Shown: positions 9,356 through 19,223 of the stretch, piece after piece | How the letters are laid out: every line of letters starts with the position of its first letter | Position numbering within the stretch: the stretch's first letter is position 1 | NCBI RefSeq assembly: GCF_013346935.1 | Contig: NZ_JAAEEB010000004.1 | Span: 124,001 to 188,000 of the forward strand | Length of the DNA stretch: 64,000 nt | Reading direction: 5' to 3' | Source of the DNA: Lactobacillus melliventris | Lineage (GTDB): Bacteria; Bacillota; Bacilli; Lactobacillales; Lactobacillaceae | Notes under the pieces: model-generated | What the model saw: only the letters and a program-made list of their open reading frames with translations | The model's database searches: none | What the model was told of the DNA's origin: nothing | Program-made: the position numbers and the translations under genes

Positions 9356-10231
9356 TTAATTAACTTTAGTCAAAATTGCTTTTAATTCATCTTCTGTATA
9401 GTGGTATTTATTGCCACAAAAACTACAAGTCAATTCCGCTCCGTGATCTTCATTTATCATGGCTTCGATTTGACTTTTCTTCATTGTTGCTAAAATCTTG
9501 CCATATTTTTCTTTAGAACAATCACACTTGAAGGCAACTTCATCTTTTTCTAAAATCTTACAGTCATCGCCTAGAATCATAGCTGCCAATTTTTCAGGAG
9601 TCAAACCAGCTAAAAAAGCACTAGAAAGTGTTGGCAAATTATTGATGCGTGCAATAGTCTTAGTTATTAAACTGTCTGAAGCACCCGGCAATGCCTGCAA
9701 CATAAATCCACTTGCCTCACCTATAGTATTATTGGGATTAACAAAAACTGACAAGCCAACAGCCGAAGGAATCTGCTCAGATTTGGTTAAATAATATGCA
9801 ATATCTTCTGCAATCTCACCAGAAACAATAGGTACTTGACCCGTATAGGGCTCTTTTAAGCCCAAATCTTTAGTAACTTCAAGCCATCCTGCACCGACGG
9901 CTTTTTTAACATCAATATGACCATTTTCTTTTGGTGGTAAAGCAATATGGGGATTTTTAACATAACCCTTAACAGTTAAGTCTGATTTGGCTGTGACTAT
10001 CGTTGGACCTACTGGACCATTACCTAAAAGTCTGATCGTCAACTCCTCCTGGTCTGTGAGTTCAGCACCGGCGAGTAAAACACCTGCAAGCAAAGTACGG
10101 CCAAGAACAGCGGAAGAAGCTGACCAGGTATCATGCCGAGTTTGTGCTTCTTGAACCAAATCCTTGGCAGTAATCGTTAACAAACGTAAATTTTTAGTCT
10201 TATCAATTGCTTTAATTAAATAATCACTCAT
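9356..10231 (-). CDS. hslO: 33 kDa chaperonin Hsp33 (redox-regulated chaperone)
   Basis: Hsp33 is a cytosolic holdase switched on by oxidation. The zinc-binding redox switch is visible at the C-terminus as CDC (residues about 238-240) and CSFC (about 271-274), giving the four cysteines of the family. The N-terminal domain opens with DYLIKAIDKTKNLRLL and contains the glycine-rich block RLLGNGPVGPTIV. The length of 291 residues is normal. The ATG at 10231 has AGGAG upstream (10236-10241). It follows ftsH on the same strand, but a terminator whose T-tract touches the hslO Shine-Dalgarno lies between, so read-through from ftsH is limited. Confidence 0.96.
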   Translation of the reverse strand: MSDYLIKAIDKTKNLRLLTITAKDLVQEAQTRHDTWSASSAVLGRTLLAGVLLAGAELTDQEELTIRLLGNGPVGPTIVTAKSDLTVKGYVKNPHIALPPKENGHIDVKKAVGAGWLEVTKDLGLKEPYTGQVPIVSGEIAEDIAYYLTKSEQIPSAVGLSVFVNPNNTIGEASGFMLQALPGASDSLITKTIARINNLPTLSSAFLAGLTPEKLAAMILGDDCKILEKDEVAFKCDCSKEKYGKILATMKKSQIEAMINEDHGAELTCSFCGNKYHYTEDELKAILTKVN

Positions 10232-10240
10232 TTTATTCTC

Positions 10241-10272
10241 CTAAAAAAATAGAGCCTAAAGTAGGCCCTATT
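10241..10272 (-). terminator. Terminator between ftsH and hslO
   Basis: Reverse strand: an 11-bp stem (10248-10258 with 10262-10272, one G-U pair), three-base loop, then seven T. The T-tract directly precedes the AGGAG of hslO, and the hairpin starts only a few bases past the ftsH stop. Confidence 0.75.
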
Positions 10273-10277
10273 AATTA

Positions 10278-12533
10278 TTATTCTTGAGGATGATCATCTT
10301 CACTATGTGAATTATCAGTATCCTTTGAATCTTGCTGATCCTCAGAATCCTTTTCTGACTCAGAAGAATTAAAATCAGATGTTTTTTCTTCTGAATCTAG
10401 CTCAGACTCTTTGGGGAATTCAGCTTTTTCTGGATTCTCAGGATTACTTTCTTCTGCTTCCTCATTCTTTTGGGCGGGTGACTCTAGAGAGACATCTCTT
10501 TCTTCCTGCGCCTTTTCAGAATTTACAATATTTTCCTTCTGCGATTGGTTTTCTTTCTTTTCCGCAGCAGCCTTAGCTTCTTCATAAGTTGATGCTTTGG
10601 ATTCGCTTGGATATTCTTGCTCCGTCTTTTCAGGCATCTTGCCAGTTGTGTACAGAGACATAATCTGCTTTTCATCTAAAGTTTCATACTTAAGTAAAGC
10701 TTCAGCTATAATGCGGTGTTTTTCACGGTTATTTTTAACAATTTCAACTGCTTTAGCGTGGGCTTCATCAAGTAATTTCTTAACCGCCTCGTCAATTTTA
10801 GCTGAAGTTGCCTCACTATAAGGTTTAAAACCATAAGGATTAGTTTCGCCCTCTTTTTCAAGTTCAACCATTCCTAATGAGTCGGTCATTCCGTAATTAA
10901 CCACCATGCTGTGGGCAATCTGTGTGGCTTGTTCGAAGTCGTTAGAAGCACCGGTTGACTGGTCTCCAACTACAACCTCTTCACCAGCACGACCACCCAT
11001 CAGACCAACGATTTGTTCCATTAACTGTTTCTTAGTTAGCAGGAACTGATCATCTTTAGGCAACATCAAATTATAGCCACCTGTTCTGCCGTGAGGCACA
11101 ATAGTGACTTTACGCACCGTTCTTGAATCACTAAGCACTAAACCACAAATGGAGTGACCAGCCTCGTGAAAGGCAACTCTGCGTCTTTCCTTTTGGGAAA
11201 TCAAGCTGTTTCTCTTAGCAGGACCCGCAATGACACGGTCTTCAGCTTCATCCAAATCTGCAGCAGTAATATTATTACCGTTGCGTCTGGCTGCAAGCAG
11301 TGCAGCTTCATTAAGTAAGTTAGCTAGGTCTGCACCAACAAAACCTGGTGTTTGACGAGCAATTTCCTTTAAATCAACATCATCAGCCAAAGGCATATTC
11401 TTAGCGTGAACACGTAAAATTGCTTCACGGCCTCTAACATCAGGTGTACCAACTAAAACTTTTCTGTCGAAACGACCTGGGCGCAAAAGAGCTGGATCCA
11501 GTACGTCAGAACGGTTAGTAGCTGCAATAACAATAACGCCTTCGTTACCTTCAAAACCGTCCATTTCAACCAGTAATTGGTTCAAAGTCTGTTCACGTTC
11601 ATCGTTGCCGCCGCCACTGGCGTTACCACCACGTCTGCGTCCAATAGCATCAATTTCATCTATGAAAATAATACTTGGTGCGTTTTTCTTGGCATTAGTA
11701 AACAAGTCACGTACACGACTGGCACCAACACCGACAAACATTTCAACAAAGTCCGAACCTGAAATTGAGAAGAAGGGAACATTTGCTTCTCCCGCTACGG
11801 CACGAGCCAACAATGTCTTACCAGTACCCGGAGGACCCTCAAGTAAAACACCTGAAGGTATCTTAGCGCCTAACTTGGTAAATTTAGCCGGATTCTTTAA
11901 GAATTCAACCACTTCTACCAGTTCCTGCTTTTCTTCCTCTTCGCCGGCAACATCAGAAAAGCGCACTTTATTCTTCTTGGGATCCTCAGGTTTAACATGA
12001 GAACGACCAAAATTCATAATTCCGCCGTTGCCGCCTCGGCCTCCGCCACTTTGACTGACCATCATCCAAAGCATAACTATGAAAAGAATGGTCGGCACAA
12101 GCATGACAATAGTCGAGATCCAGTTTCCAGATTGTGACTCACCCTGAGTCGTCATCTTAGTACCGCTCTTTTGAGCTAGTCTTTGCACGTTGGATACGCT
12201 GGAATCATTTTGTAGCATCGTAGTGGAAAACCGTGTTACTTTTGATCCTGAATTGCCATTAAAAAAATCAAAATTACTATCTGACTGGTTTTTACTTTCT
12301 TGTGTTTCTTTATAGCTACCTGAAACAGTATAAACACCATTTGCAGGTTGAACATTAAAGTTTTTAACTTTTCCCTTACGCAAATCACTTACAAATTCAG
12401 AGTAACTAATATTCTCACTGCTACCAGAATTATTTGATCCGCCAATTGCCCAGTTGATTCCTCCTATTAAAAGCAGGAAAACAACTATATAGAATAAACC
12501 GTTTGAAAACAGCCGATTCCGGTTATTTTTCAT
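10278..12533 (-). CDS. ftsH: ATP-dependent zinc metalloprotease FtsH
   Basis: FtsH is a hexameric membrane AAA protease that degrades damaged membrane and short-lived regulatory proteins. Seen in order: a first membrane segment ([20 protein letters not shown]), an external domain, a second segment ([21 protein letters not shown]), the AAA domain with Walker A GPPGTGKT and Walker [13 protein letters not shown], the second region of homology, and the zinc site HEAGH. The start is ATG at 12533 because GCGGAGG lies six bases upstream; an in-frame start five codons earlier would overlap that Shine-Dalgarno. At 751 residues it is longer than the usual ~650. The last ~110 residues are a low-complexity acidic tail rich in Glu, Ser, Lys and Asp. 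It lies downstream of tilS, the common ftsH arrangement in Firmicutes. Confidence 0.97.
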   Translation of the reverse strand: MKNNRNRLFSNGLFYIVVFLLLIGGINWAIGGSNNSGSSENISYSEFVSDLRKGKVKNFNVQPANGVYTVSGSYKETQESKNQSDSNFDFFNGNSGSKVTRFSTTMLQNDSSVSNVQRLAQKSGTKMTTQGESQSGNWISTIVMLVPTILFIVMLWMMVSQSGGGRGGNGGIMNFGRSHVKPEDPKKNKVRFSDVAGEEEEKQELVEVVEFLKNPAKFTKLGAKIPSGVLLEGPPGTGKTLLARAVAGEANVPFFSISGSDFVEMFVGVGASRVRDLFTNAKKNAPSIIFIDEIDAIGRRRGGNASGGGNDEREQTLNQLLVEMDGFEGNEGVIVIAATNRSDVLDPALLRPGRFDRKVLVGTPDVRGREAILRVHAKNMPLADDVDLKEIARQTPGFVGADLANLLNEAALLAARRNGNNITAADLDEAEDRVIAGPAKRNSLISQKERRRVAFHEAGHSICGLVLSDSRTVRKVTIVPHGRTGGYNLMLPKDDQFLLTKKQLMEQIVGLMGGRAGEEVVVGDQSTGASNDFEQATQIAHSMVVNYGMTDSLGMVELEKEGETNPYGFKPYSEATSAKIDEAVKKLLDEAHAKAVEIVKNNREKHRIIAEALLKYETLDEKQIMSLYTTGKMPEKTEQEYPSESKASTYEEAKAAAEKKENQSQKENIVNSEKAQEERDVSLESPAQKNEEAEESNPENPEKAEFPKESELDSEEKTSDFNSSESEKDSEDQQDSKDTDNSHSEDDHPQE

Positions 12534-12619
12534 ATAAAACCTCCGCAAAGTTTCTAGAGATATACGAATAAAAGTTTATCACAAATTTCATCTGTACTCT
12601 AATAATTTAAAAATTTTTA

Positions 12620-13876
12620 TCAATTATCTTCATATAAATAAAAGCATTTTTCACCAGAACACACTTGTTGATTAGAATAAGTCTGTTCAATGAAAACAAC
12701 TTTATCACCATCATAAATAGTCAAACAATATGGCCGCAATATATTGGGAATGCCACTTTGAGCAAACTTTTTCTTACTCTTTACGTGGCTGCCATCTTTT
12801 AATAAAAGCTTTGTTCCGGGTAAAATTGACCCTGTGGTTAATTGCTTTTTATTAGTTGCCCCAAAACTTCCAAGCAATTTATAAGGTTCGTCTGCATTTA
12901 AAGAAAGTAAAAATTTACGCTTATTAAATGAAAATTCTTGATCGAGAATAATTTCTTCTTTTGCTGGCTTAGCTGGCAATCGTTTAAAAAGATAAAAAAA
13001 GCCTTGATAAACAAGTAACGTATAATTCGCCAAATTCTGGTTGACCCGCTCATGCCAGGTCTGCCATATAAAATGTTGCCAAAAAGCCTGCTTCTGCTCA
13101 CTATTTAACTCTTTGAGAGCACTAGTTTTTAGACGGTATGCTACATTTAAAAATTTTTCAGGCTGGTCAACTTGAGCAAATCTTTCATCAGCGATTGCTG
13201 TCAGCAAGCTAACCTCTTTACTAAATCTAAGAGCATTTTGACCGATTTGCTTATTTTCTTTTTTAAGTAAAGGAATCACATGATGACGCAACTTGTTGCG
13301 CAAAGTATCGTCCTCATTATTAGTTTGATCGATTACGTACGGTATGTGGTTCCTTTTATCATATTTTAATAAATCAGCTTTTTGGACATTCAAAAGAGGC
13401 CTTAGCAAAGTCATTCCCTGCATTTTGCTAATTGCCTTCAAGCTGTTCATTTCACTAGGATTACCAGAGCGAATAAATTTAAGTAGAATATTTTCAAGCA
13501 AGTCATCCATATGATGTGCCGTTAGTAAATAATCTCCCTGATAGTTGCGCATTATTTTAACTAAAAAATCATAACGATATTTTCTGGCTGCAGCTTCAAC
13601 GCCAACTATAGGTTGTAAAGATTTAGGCCATTTTTCACTAATTAACTCGATACTTTTATTTTGACAATATGCAGAAATTACTTTTTCTTCTTTAAAAGAA
13701 TCAGGCCGAAGTTGATGATCCAAATGAGCTGCCAGCAGTCTAAAACGGTATTGCTCCTTTATTTGGTATAACAAATCTAATAAAGCTAATGAATCTGGTC
13801 CACCACTAACTGCAACTACAAGAGTTTTAGCAGCCAGCGGCAAATGATTTACCTTAAAAAAGTCATCAATCCGCAT
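12620..13876 (-). CDS. tilS: tRNA(Ile)-lysidine synthase
   Basis: TilS attaches lysine to C34 of the CAU-anticodon tRNA-Ile so that it reads AUA; the gene is essential. The N-terminal PP-loop ATPase is clear: SGGPDS at residues about 25-30, followed by HLDHQLR and TAHHMDDLLENILLK. C-terminal TilS substrate-binding domains follow, to 418 residues. The ATG lies inside the 3' end of the S1-domain gene (11-base overlap in another frame), with no good Shine-Dalgarno of its own, which points to translational coupling. It is part of the unit divIC-yabR-tilS that runs on toward ftsH, the classical Firmicute order. Confidence 0.96.
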   Translation of the reverse strand: MRIDDFFKVNHLPLAAKTLVVAVSGGPDSLALLDLLYQIKEQYRFRLLAAHLDHQLRPDSFKEEKVISAYCQNKSIELISEKWPKSLQPIVGVEAAARKYRYDFLVKIMRNYQGDYLLTAHHMDDLLENILLKFIRSGNPSEMNSLKAISKMQGMTLLRPLLNVQKADLLKYDKRNHIPYVIDQTNNEDDTLRNKLRHHVIPLLKKENKQIGQNALRFSKEVSLLTAIADERFAQVDQPEKFLNVAYRLKTSALKELNSEQKQAFWQHFIWQTWHERVNQNLANYTLLVYQGFFYLFKRLPAKPAKEEIILDQEFSFNKRKFLLSLNADEPYKLLGSFGATNKKQLTTGSILPGTKLLLKDGSHVKSKKKFAQSGIPNILRPYCLTIYDGDKVVFIEQTYSNQQVCSGEKCFYLYEDN

Positions 13877-14231
13877 AACTGACCAAATCTTGTTCTAATT
13901 TTTTTATTTCTTTTTGGGCGTCATTCACAGTTTGCGTTAAAGTCTTGGTAAAATCTGCCATTTTGGTATCAGAAAAAGGGTTAGTATGATCAATTAAATC
14001 CGGATCATTAACCCTCATTCTTGAAAGGGCAATTTTGCCTTTATAATTATGAAGGACAACTACGCGAATCTGTTCTCCAACATGATAATTATTCCTTTCT
14101 CGCAACCAACTATTGTTAAAATCACTATGATGAATTAGTCCTGTTTGATGGTGCGAAAGAGTGACAAAGATGCCTAAGTCACTAATATTATTAATAATAC
14201 CTGTAACCCTCTGTCCAACTTGATATTTCAT
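13866..14231 (-). CDS. yabR: S1 RNA-binding domain protein (YabR-like)
   Basis: A 121-residue protein whose first 75 residues form one S1 OB-fold: YQVGQRVTGIINNISDLG, then GLIHHSDF and GEQIRVVVL, with the strand pattern of ribosomal protein S1. The remainder is a charged helical tail (TKTLTQTVNDAQKEIKK). This matches YabR, found between divIC and tilS in Firmicutes and thought to bind RNA; its exact role is not known. The start codon shares one base with the divIC stop (TAATG), and the end overlaps tilS by 11 bases, so the three are translated as a coupled set. Confidence 0.9.
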   Translation of the reverse strand: MKYQVGQRVTGIINNISDLGIFVTLSHHQTGLIHHSDFNNSWLRERNNYHVGEQIRVVVLHNYKGKIALSRMRVNDPDLIDHTNPFSDTKMADFTKTLTQTVNDAQKEIKKLEQDLVSYAD

Positions 14232-14605
14232 TAATTATTGTTTTTTCCTTCAGGTAAATTGTAAATTGTTTCATTTGGCTTAGAGTACAAAAATTTAGAA
14301 CGAACCAGTTTAGCCACGTAATCACTATCCTTCAAGTCATTGCGCTTAGCTAATAAAACTTGTTTTTGATTATTTATTTTCTTCAATTCCTTCTTAGAAG
14401 TCTGCACTTGACTGTTAATATGTTCTGTCTGAGAGTGCGTAACGCCAATCTGTACTCCTAAAAACGCAAAAATAGCAACGAAAAATGCAACAATGCGATT
14501 ACGTCTTACACGGTGTACTTCTTTTGCTCTTTTTTCTTGTTTACGCTTCAGACGAGCCAGTTGCTCCTCCGGACTAACTGAATTGTATATACGTGGACCG
14601 TTCAT
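14231..14605 (-). CDS. divIC: Septum formation initiator family protein (DivIC/FtsB-like)
   Basis: A 124-residue bitopic membrane protein of the division complex. A basic cytoplasmic N-terminus (LARLKRKQEKRAKEVHRVRRNR) leads to one membrane segment (IVAFFVAIFAFLGVQIGV), then an external coiled coil (SQVQTSKKELKKINNQKQ) and the family ending DSDYVAKLVRSKFLYSKPNE. DivIC works with FtsL and DivIB at the septum. The start is ATG at 14605 because AGAGGT lies seven bases upstream; the nine extra codons of the longer frame have no ribosome site. It has its own promoter at 14644-14672 and is the first gene of divIC-yabR-tilS. Confidence 0.9.
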   Translation of the reverse strand: MNGPRIYNSVSPEEQLARLKRKQEKRAKEVHRVRRNRIVAFFVAIFAFLGVQIGVTHSQTEHINSQVQTSKKELKKINNQKQVLLAKRNDLKDSDYVAKLVRSKFLYSKPNETIYNLPEGKNNN

Positions 14606-14643
14606 AATTTTGACCTCTACTACCAAAAACAAATACTATTTTA

Positions 14644-14672
14644 ATTATAACAAGACCACCTATAAATGTCAT
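14644..14672 (-). promoter_or_regulatory. Promoter of divIC-yabR-tilS
   Basis: Reverse strand: -35 ATGACA (14667-14672), a 17-base spacer ending in TGT (extended -10) and -10 TATAAT (14644-14649). The start predicted near 14637 gives a short leader before the ATG at 14605. Confidence 0.7.
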
Positions 14673-14683
14673 TAAAGACCAAA

Positions 14684-14926
14684 CTAATTTATTAATTCAT
14701 ATAATTCACTGGCTTCTGCTTTTTTAGTAGTTTCTTTAATTGCACAAACCTTAGCTTTTACCTGTTTAGAACCATAACCTACTTCGATAATATCGCCAAT
14801 CTTAACGTCATAACTGGATTTAACCACGTGATCATTTACCTTAATTCGACCCTGATCAGCCATTTCTTTAGCTATCGGACGCCTTTTAACTAGTCTGGAA
14901 ACTTTTAAAAATTTATCAATTCTCAT
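14684..14926 (-). CDS. rqcP: S4 RNA-binding protein RqcP (YabO)
   Basis: An 80-residue protein that is essentially one S4 domain: MRIDKFLKVSRLVKRRPIAKEMADQG followed by KVNDHVVKSSYDVKIGDIIEV. This is the RqcP/YabO family, which binds the 50S subunit in ribosome-associated quality control and helps RqcH add alanine tails to stalled chains; it is related to Hsp15. The ATG at 14926 has TAGGAG upstream, with the TAG being the mfd stop. It is therefore transcribed with pth-mfd, and the pth-mfd-rqcP-divIC order is conserved in Firmicutes. Confidence 0.92.
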   Translation of the reverse strand: MRIDKFLKVSRLVKRRPIAKEMADQGRIKVNDHVVKSSYDVKIGDIIEVGYGSKQVKAKVCAIKETTKKAEASELYELIN

Positions 14927-14934
14927 TTTTTCTC

Positions 14935-17900
14935 CTATCTTTGAATAATATCACTGACAGCTGTCATAAAAGTAATTAAATTAGTAAACAATTGCCTCTG
15001 GTGCAGATTATCAGGAAGTTCCAACAACACAATTAGCCTGTTAGCCGGAGAAAGATTGATTTTTGCTTTAAATGAAACATGTTCAAGAGCCTTAAAAATA
15101 TTAGGTCCCTGTAATTCTTTTGAAGCTTCTAATCCAAATTCAACTTTTACCTGCTGGTTATTAATTTTGGTAATATTTCTGACCTGTGCTAAATCTGCTT
15201 CAGCCTTTAACTGTGAAATTGCCAGTAAATTTTCGACCGGTTCAGGATAATTACCAAAGCGATCAATTAACTCATCTTTAATTTGCTCGATATCAGCAGG
15301 ACTGGCAGATTTAATTTTCTTATAAAATTCGATTTTTTCTTCTTGATCACTAATATATTTTTCTGGAATATATGCTTCAAGTCCCATATCAATTTCAGCG
15401 TTGCTCTTTCTGACTTTCTTTTTGTTTTTCCGATTTTTAATTGCATCAGAAAGCATTTGTGAATACAGATCATACCCGACACTGTCAATAAAGCCATGTT
15501 GCTCTGCTCCAAGCATATTGCCAGCTCCACGAATTGACAAATCACGCATAGCAATTTTGAACCCTGATCCAAGTTCGGTAAAATCACGTATGGCATCCAA
15601 CCTTTTTTCTCCAATTTCTGTCAGAACCTTATTGGGCTGATATAAAAAATAAGCGTACGCCAAGCGGGCGCTACGACCAATTCTGCCACGCAACTGGTAA
15701 AGCTGACTTAAGCCATAATGATCTGCATTTTCAATTAACATGGTATTGACATTCGGCATGTCTATTCCTGTTTCAATTATGGTAGTTGTAACTAAAATAT
15801 CAAATTCTCTATTTAAAAACCGATACAGAATATCTTCCATTTGGTTTTTACTCATACGGCCATGAACACTGACAATCCTGGCTGTAGGCATGAGAGCTTC
15901 GAGTTCCAGCACAACATCATCAATGTCACCAATACGGTTGTGTAAATAGAAGACTTGACCTCCGCGCTGAATTTCCCTCAGGCAGGCTTCCTTAACAACA
16001 CTTGGTATTTGTTCCATTACATAGGTTTGAATCGGATAACGATTGGATGGCGGGGTTTCCATAACTGATAAATCCCTCACGCCAATCATTGACATGTGCA
16101 GCGTACGAGGAATCGGTGTTGCAGTCAGCGTTAAAACATCGATGTTGGCTTTCAGTTCTTTAAGCCTCTCTTTGTGCTTTACGCCAAATCTTTGCTCTTC
16201 ATCAACAATCAGCAGACCCAGATCTTTGAACTTAACATCTTTTGACAATAATCTGTGCGTTCCAACCACTAGATCAATCTTGCCATTCTTTAAACCTTCA
16301 GTAATTTTTTTGGCTTCAGCTGGAGTTTGAAAACGTGATAAAACAGCATAATTGACGGGAAAATTTTTAAACCGATCTTGAATAGTTTCATAATGTTGCT
16401 GTGCCAGAATAGTCGTAGGTACCAAAAAGGCAACCTGCTTGTTATCTTCAATCGCTTTAAATGCTGCTCTTAAGGCTACTTCAGTTTTACCAAAGCCAAC
16501 ATCACCCACAAGTAGCCTGTCCATCGGCTTTTCTTGTTCCATGTCATGTTTGATTTCCTTAATTGAACGCAGTTGGTCCGGAGTTTCGACATAAGGAAAA
16601 GCATCTTCAAACTGCCGTTGCAAATCATCGTCTTTTGAAAACGCAAAGCCCTTTTCCGCTTCTCTTTTGGCATACAAATCTATTAATTCATCGGCAATAT
16701 CTTCGACCTTAGATTGAACTCTACTCTTGGTCTTTGCCCATTCACTACCACCTAGCTTGTTAACATGTGGTCTTTTGCCTTCAGAAGCAACATATTTTTG
16801 CACTAATTTCAGCTGGTCAGCGGGAACAAATAATTGATCACCATGTTGGTAGGTAATAGTAATATAGTCTCTTTTGACACCATTATTTTCTAAAGTCTTT
16901 ATACCTTCAAAGCGGCCAATTCCATGATTAACGTGAACAACATAGTCGCCTGGTTTCAATTCAGTATAACTGCGCAGTCTTTGGGCATTTTCCATGGTTT
17001 TAATACGGCGACTGTGGTGCGTTACTTTGTTAAAAAGTTCTCGTTCAGTTAAATAAACCAGATTATTATTGGGTAAAGTAAAGCCGCTGGCAAACTCGCC
17101 AACCACAATTTGCGTTTGATTCTCGACTAGGTCATCTGGCCTAACAATTGCCACATCCATGCCAAACTCAGCCATCGTCTGACTAATTTGTTTTGCCCTC
17201 TTATTATTATCTGCCTGCAAAATTACCGTTTGTTGTTTTTTCTGATATGATGCTATTTCAGACTTGATAAGAGGCATCTGACTGAAAAACTGTTCAGGTT
17301 CTCTTGTCTGCCAGTCAAATAATTGTCCTAGTTTAACGCGACCAATACTGCGTTGAAATAATGAAAAATAAAGGTGACTATGTTTATCTTGCACCCAATT
17401 TCTATGAAAGTCACTATAGAGCTCTTGTCCTGGTATCATAGCTCCAGTTTTTAGTTCATCAGCAATAAAACCGGCATTCTGTTCATCTACTGTTTTAACA
17501 GCCTGCTCAATTAACGGCCAGTCATCAAGCAGAACCAAGCCAGAACTTGCTAAATAATCAAGGAGATTATCAGGACTTTCAATTAGAAAGTCTGTTAAAA
17601 AAGTGTAGTTTTGAGGTAATGAACCGCTATTTAATTCGTCTAAGGACTCCGCAAAATGTTCCTTAACTTCCTTTTCACCAGCAGGAGAATCTGCCATAGC
17701 TTTTGCTATCTTCTGTGCAGCACGTTTAAAATTATCAGCGGCAAAAACGCGATCTTGAGCAGCAGTAACGACTATTTTATCAATCTGCCTTTGGCTGCGT
17801 TGACTGGCTAAATCAAATTCTTTTATAGTATCAATTTCGTCACCAAAAAATTCAATTCTGACAGGATTTTCGCGGTCAAGTGGGTAAACGTCTAGAATAT

Positions 17901-18429
17901 CTCCCCGTAATGCAAATTCGCCAGGTTTAGCTACCAGATTTTCGCGGCGAAAGCCTACCTGCACAAACCAATTAGTCAGTTCAGCTAAATCAAATTCTTT
18001 TTCGGGTTCAAACTCCCGTCTTGCTGCTTGGTATTCTTGCGGTTTAGACAATTTATACTGTAAGCTCTGCGGAGTAGTAATCACGATGCCCTGGTTCTGA
18101 CTCAGCAAAAAATTAAGCGCCTGAATACGACTACTTAATTCATCAGGTGAAGTAACTGCTGTTTGAGTAGCTATCGATGCATCTACTGGAAAAATTTGCA
18201 CGCTGTCTTCAGGCATAATTGCATTGAGTTCACTATATAGTTTTTGGGCCTTGTTTTCATTTTCTTCCAAAACCACTAGCGGCTTTTTTAAAGTTTCAAC
18301 TATTTGGCACAAAAGCAAATCAAAAGCACCGGCATTGGCTCCGGTGATCAAAGAATTTTTGGTGTTGCTAGTATTAGCAATAAAATTTATCAGATCATGA
18401 TCTTTTTCTATAATGTTTGTTAAACGCAT
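14935..18429 (-). CDS. mfd: Transcription-repair coupling factor
   Basis: Mfd removes RNA polymerase stalled at lesions and recruits UvrA. Length is 1,164 residues, normal. Domains in order: UvrB-like N-terminal modules (about 1-340), the RNA polymerase interaction (CarD-like) domain near 485-560 (LKPGDYVVHVNHGIGRFEG), the superfamily 2 motor with Walker A GDVGFGKTEV and the box DEEQRFG, a helicase C-terminal part (VHGRMSKNQME, QLRGRIGRS), and the TRCF C-terminal domain. The stop overlaps the rqcP Shine-Dalgarno and the start lies two bases after the pth stop, so pth-mfd-rqcP form one operon. No defect is visible. Confidence 0.97.
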   Translation of the reverse strand: MRLTNIIEKDHDLINFIANTSNTKNSLITGANAGAFDLLLCQIVETLKKPLVVLEENENKAQKLYSELNAIMPEDSVQIFPVDASIATQTAVTSPDELSSRIQALNFLLSQNQGIVITTPQSLQYKLSKPQEYQAARREFEPEKEFDLAELTNWFVQVGFRRENLVAKPGEFALRGDILDVYPLDRENPVRIEFFGDEIDTIKEFDLASQRSQRQIDKIVVTAAQDRVFAADNFKRAAQKIAKAMADSPAGEKEVKEHFAESLDELNSGSLPQNYTFLTDFLIESPDNLLDYLASSGLVLLDDWPLIEQAVKTVDEQNAGFIADELKTGAMIPGQELYSDFHRNWVQDKHSHLYFSLFQRSIGRVKLGQLFDWQTREPEQFFSQMPLIKSEIASYQKKQQTVILQADNNKRAKQISQTMAEFGMDVAIVRPDDLVENQTQIVVGEFASGFTLPNNNLVYLTERELFNKVTHHSRRIKTMENAQRLRSYTELKPGDYVVHVNHGIGRFEGIKTLENNGVKRDYITITYQHGDQLFVPADQLKLVQKYVASEGKRPHVNKLGGSEWAKTKSRVQSKVEDIADELIDLYAKREAEKGFAFSKDDDLQRQFEDAFPYVETPDQLRSIKEIKHDMEQEKPMDRLLVGDVGFGKTEVALRAAFKAIEDNKQVAFLVPTTILAQQHYETIQDRFKNFPVNYAVLSRFQTPAEAKKITEGLKNGKIDLVVGTHRLLSKDVKFKDLGLLIVDEEQRFGVKHKERLKELKANIDVLTLTATPIPRTLHMSMIGVRDLSVMETPPSNRYPIQTYVMEQIPSVVKEACLREIQRGGQVFYLHNRIGDIDDVVLELEALMPTARIVSVHGRMSKNQMEDILYRFLNREFDILVTTTIIETGIDMPNVNTMLIENADHYGLSQLYQLRGRIGRSARLAYAYFLYQPNKVLTEIGEKRLDAIRDFTELGSGFKIAMRDLSIRGAGNMLGAEQHGFIDSVGYDLYSQMLSDAIKNRKNKKKVRKSNAEIDMGLEAYIPEKYISDQEEKIEFYKKIKSASPADIEQIKDELIDRFGNYPEPVENLLAISQLKAEADLAQVRNITKINNQQVKVEFGLEASKELQGPNIFKALEHVSFKAKINLSPANRLIVLLELPDNLHQRQLFTNLITFMTAVSDIIQR

Positions 18430-18430
18430 T

Positions 18431-18997
18431 TTAATTATATTTATTCATTAAATATTGTGTGCTTTTGCCAGCAATAAAGTCAGTTATGACTTCACTGGCT
18501 GTATCAAAAGCTTCATCCATCAATCTTTTTTGTTCGGTATTAAACGGTGATAAAACCCAGGAGACCACACTGGCTTCTGTTACATTTGCTGGATGGCGAA
18601 TGCCAATTTTCAGTCTGTTAAAATTATTGGTGCCTAGATCACGAATAATACTCTTAATACCATTATGACCTCCGGATTTGCCATTTGCACGAATACGGAT
18701 TTTACCTAGTGGCATGTCCATATCATCATGAACGATCAAAATGTCCTGGGGCTCTACTTTAAAGAAACGGGCAAATTGAGCTACAGATCTACCTGAATCA
18801 TTCATAAAAGTTTGTGGTTCAAGTAAAATCACGTCAATTCCCGCTATTTTTTGTTTAGTATACTTACCTTCAAACTTTGCTCTTTCCAAATTTAAAGAGT
18901 TTTTTTGTAAAAAGTGATCTAAAGCCATAAAGCCTGTATTATGTTTTGTTCCATCATATTTTTTGCCTGGATTACCTAGACCTGCTATAATTTTCAT
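18431..18997 (-). CDS. pth: Peptidyl-tRNA hydrolase
   Basis: Pth frees tRNA from peptidyl-tRNA that drops off the ribosome. The 188-residue protein has the family opening IAGLGNPGKKYDGTKHNTGF with the catalytic histidine in KHNTG (residue about 20), the block PQTFMNDSG, the DDMDMPLGKIR motif and GGHNGIKSI. Length and order of motifs are normal. It is the first gene of pth-mfd-rqcP; mfd begins one base after its stop. A weak -10-like TATAAA lies about 20 bases before the ATG, without a good -35, so the promoter is uncertain. Confidence 0.96.
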   Translation of the reverse strand: MKIIAGLGNPGKKYDGTKHNTGFMALDHFLQKNSLNLERAKFEGKYTKQKIAGIDVILLEPQTFMNDSGRSVAQFARFFKVEPQDILIVHDDMDMPLGKIRIRANGKSGGHNGIKSIIRDLGTNNFNRLKIGIRHPANVTEASVVSWVLSPFNTEQKRLMDEAFDTASEVITDFIAGKSTQYLMNKYN

Positions 18998-19181
18998 TTA
19001 ACTTCCCCTTATTTATAGTCTTATTAATGATAGCACAATCAATCGGTCTGATTTCCATAAAGACTATTACACTTTGATTTCATTGATTAATTAGGCTTTT
19101 TAATTTGCACGGCAAGTGCTAAAATCAATCTGAATAATGTTTTTCTTTTAATTTTCATTTAATCTAATTTTTTCATTTATA

Positions 19182-19190
19182 TGATATAAT
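19182..19190 (+). promoter_or_regulatory. Extended -10 promoter of the CBS/ACT gene
   Basis: Forward strand TGATATAAT, a consensus extended -10, 34 bases before the ATG. GGAGG at 19212-19216 is the ribosome site. Confidence 0.6.
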
Positions 19191-19223
19191 CGTTTAGATT
19201 ATTTTTACAACGGAGGCAGTTTA

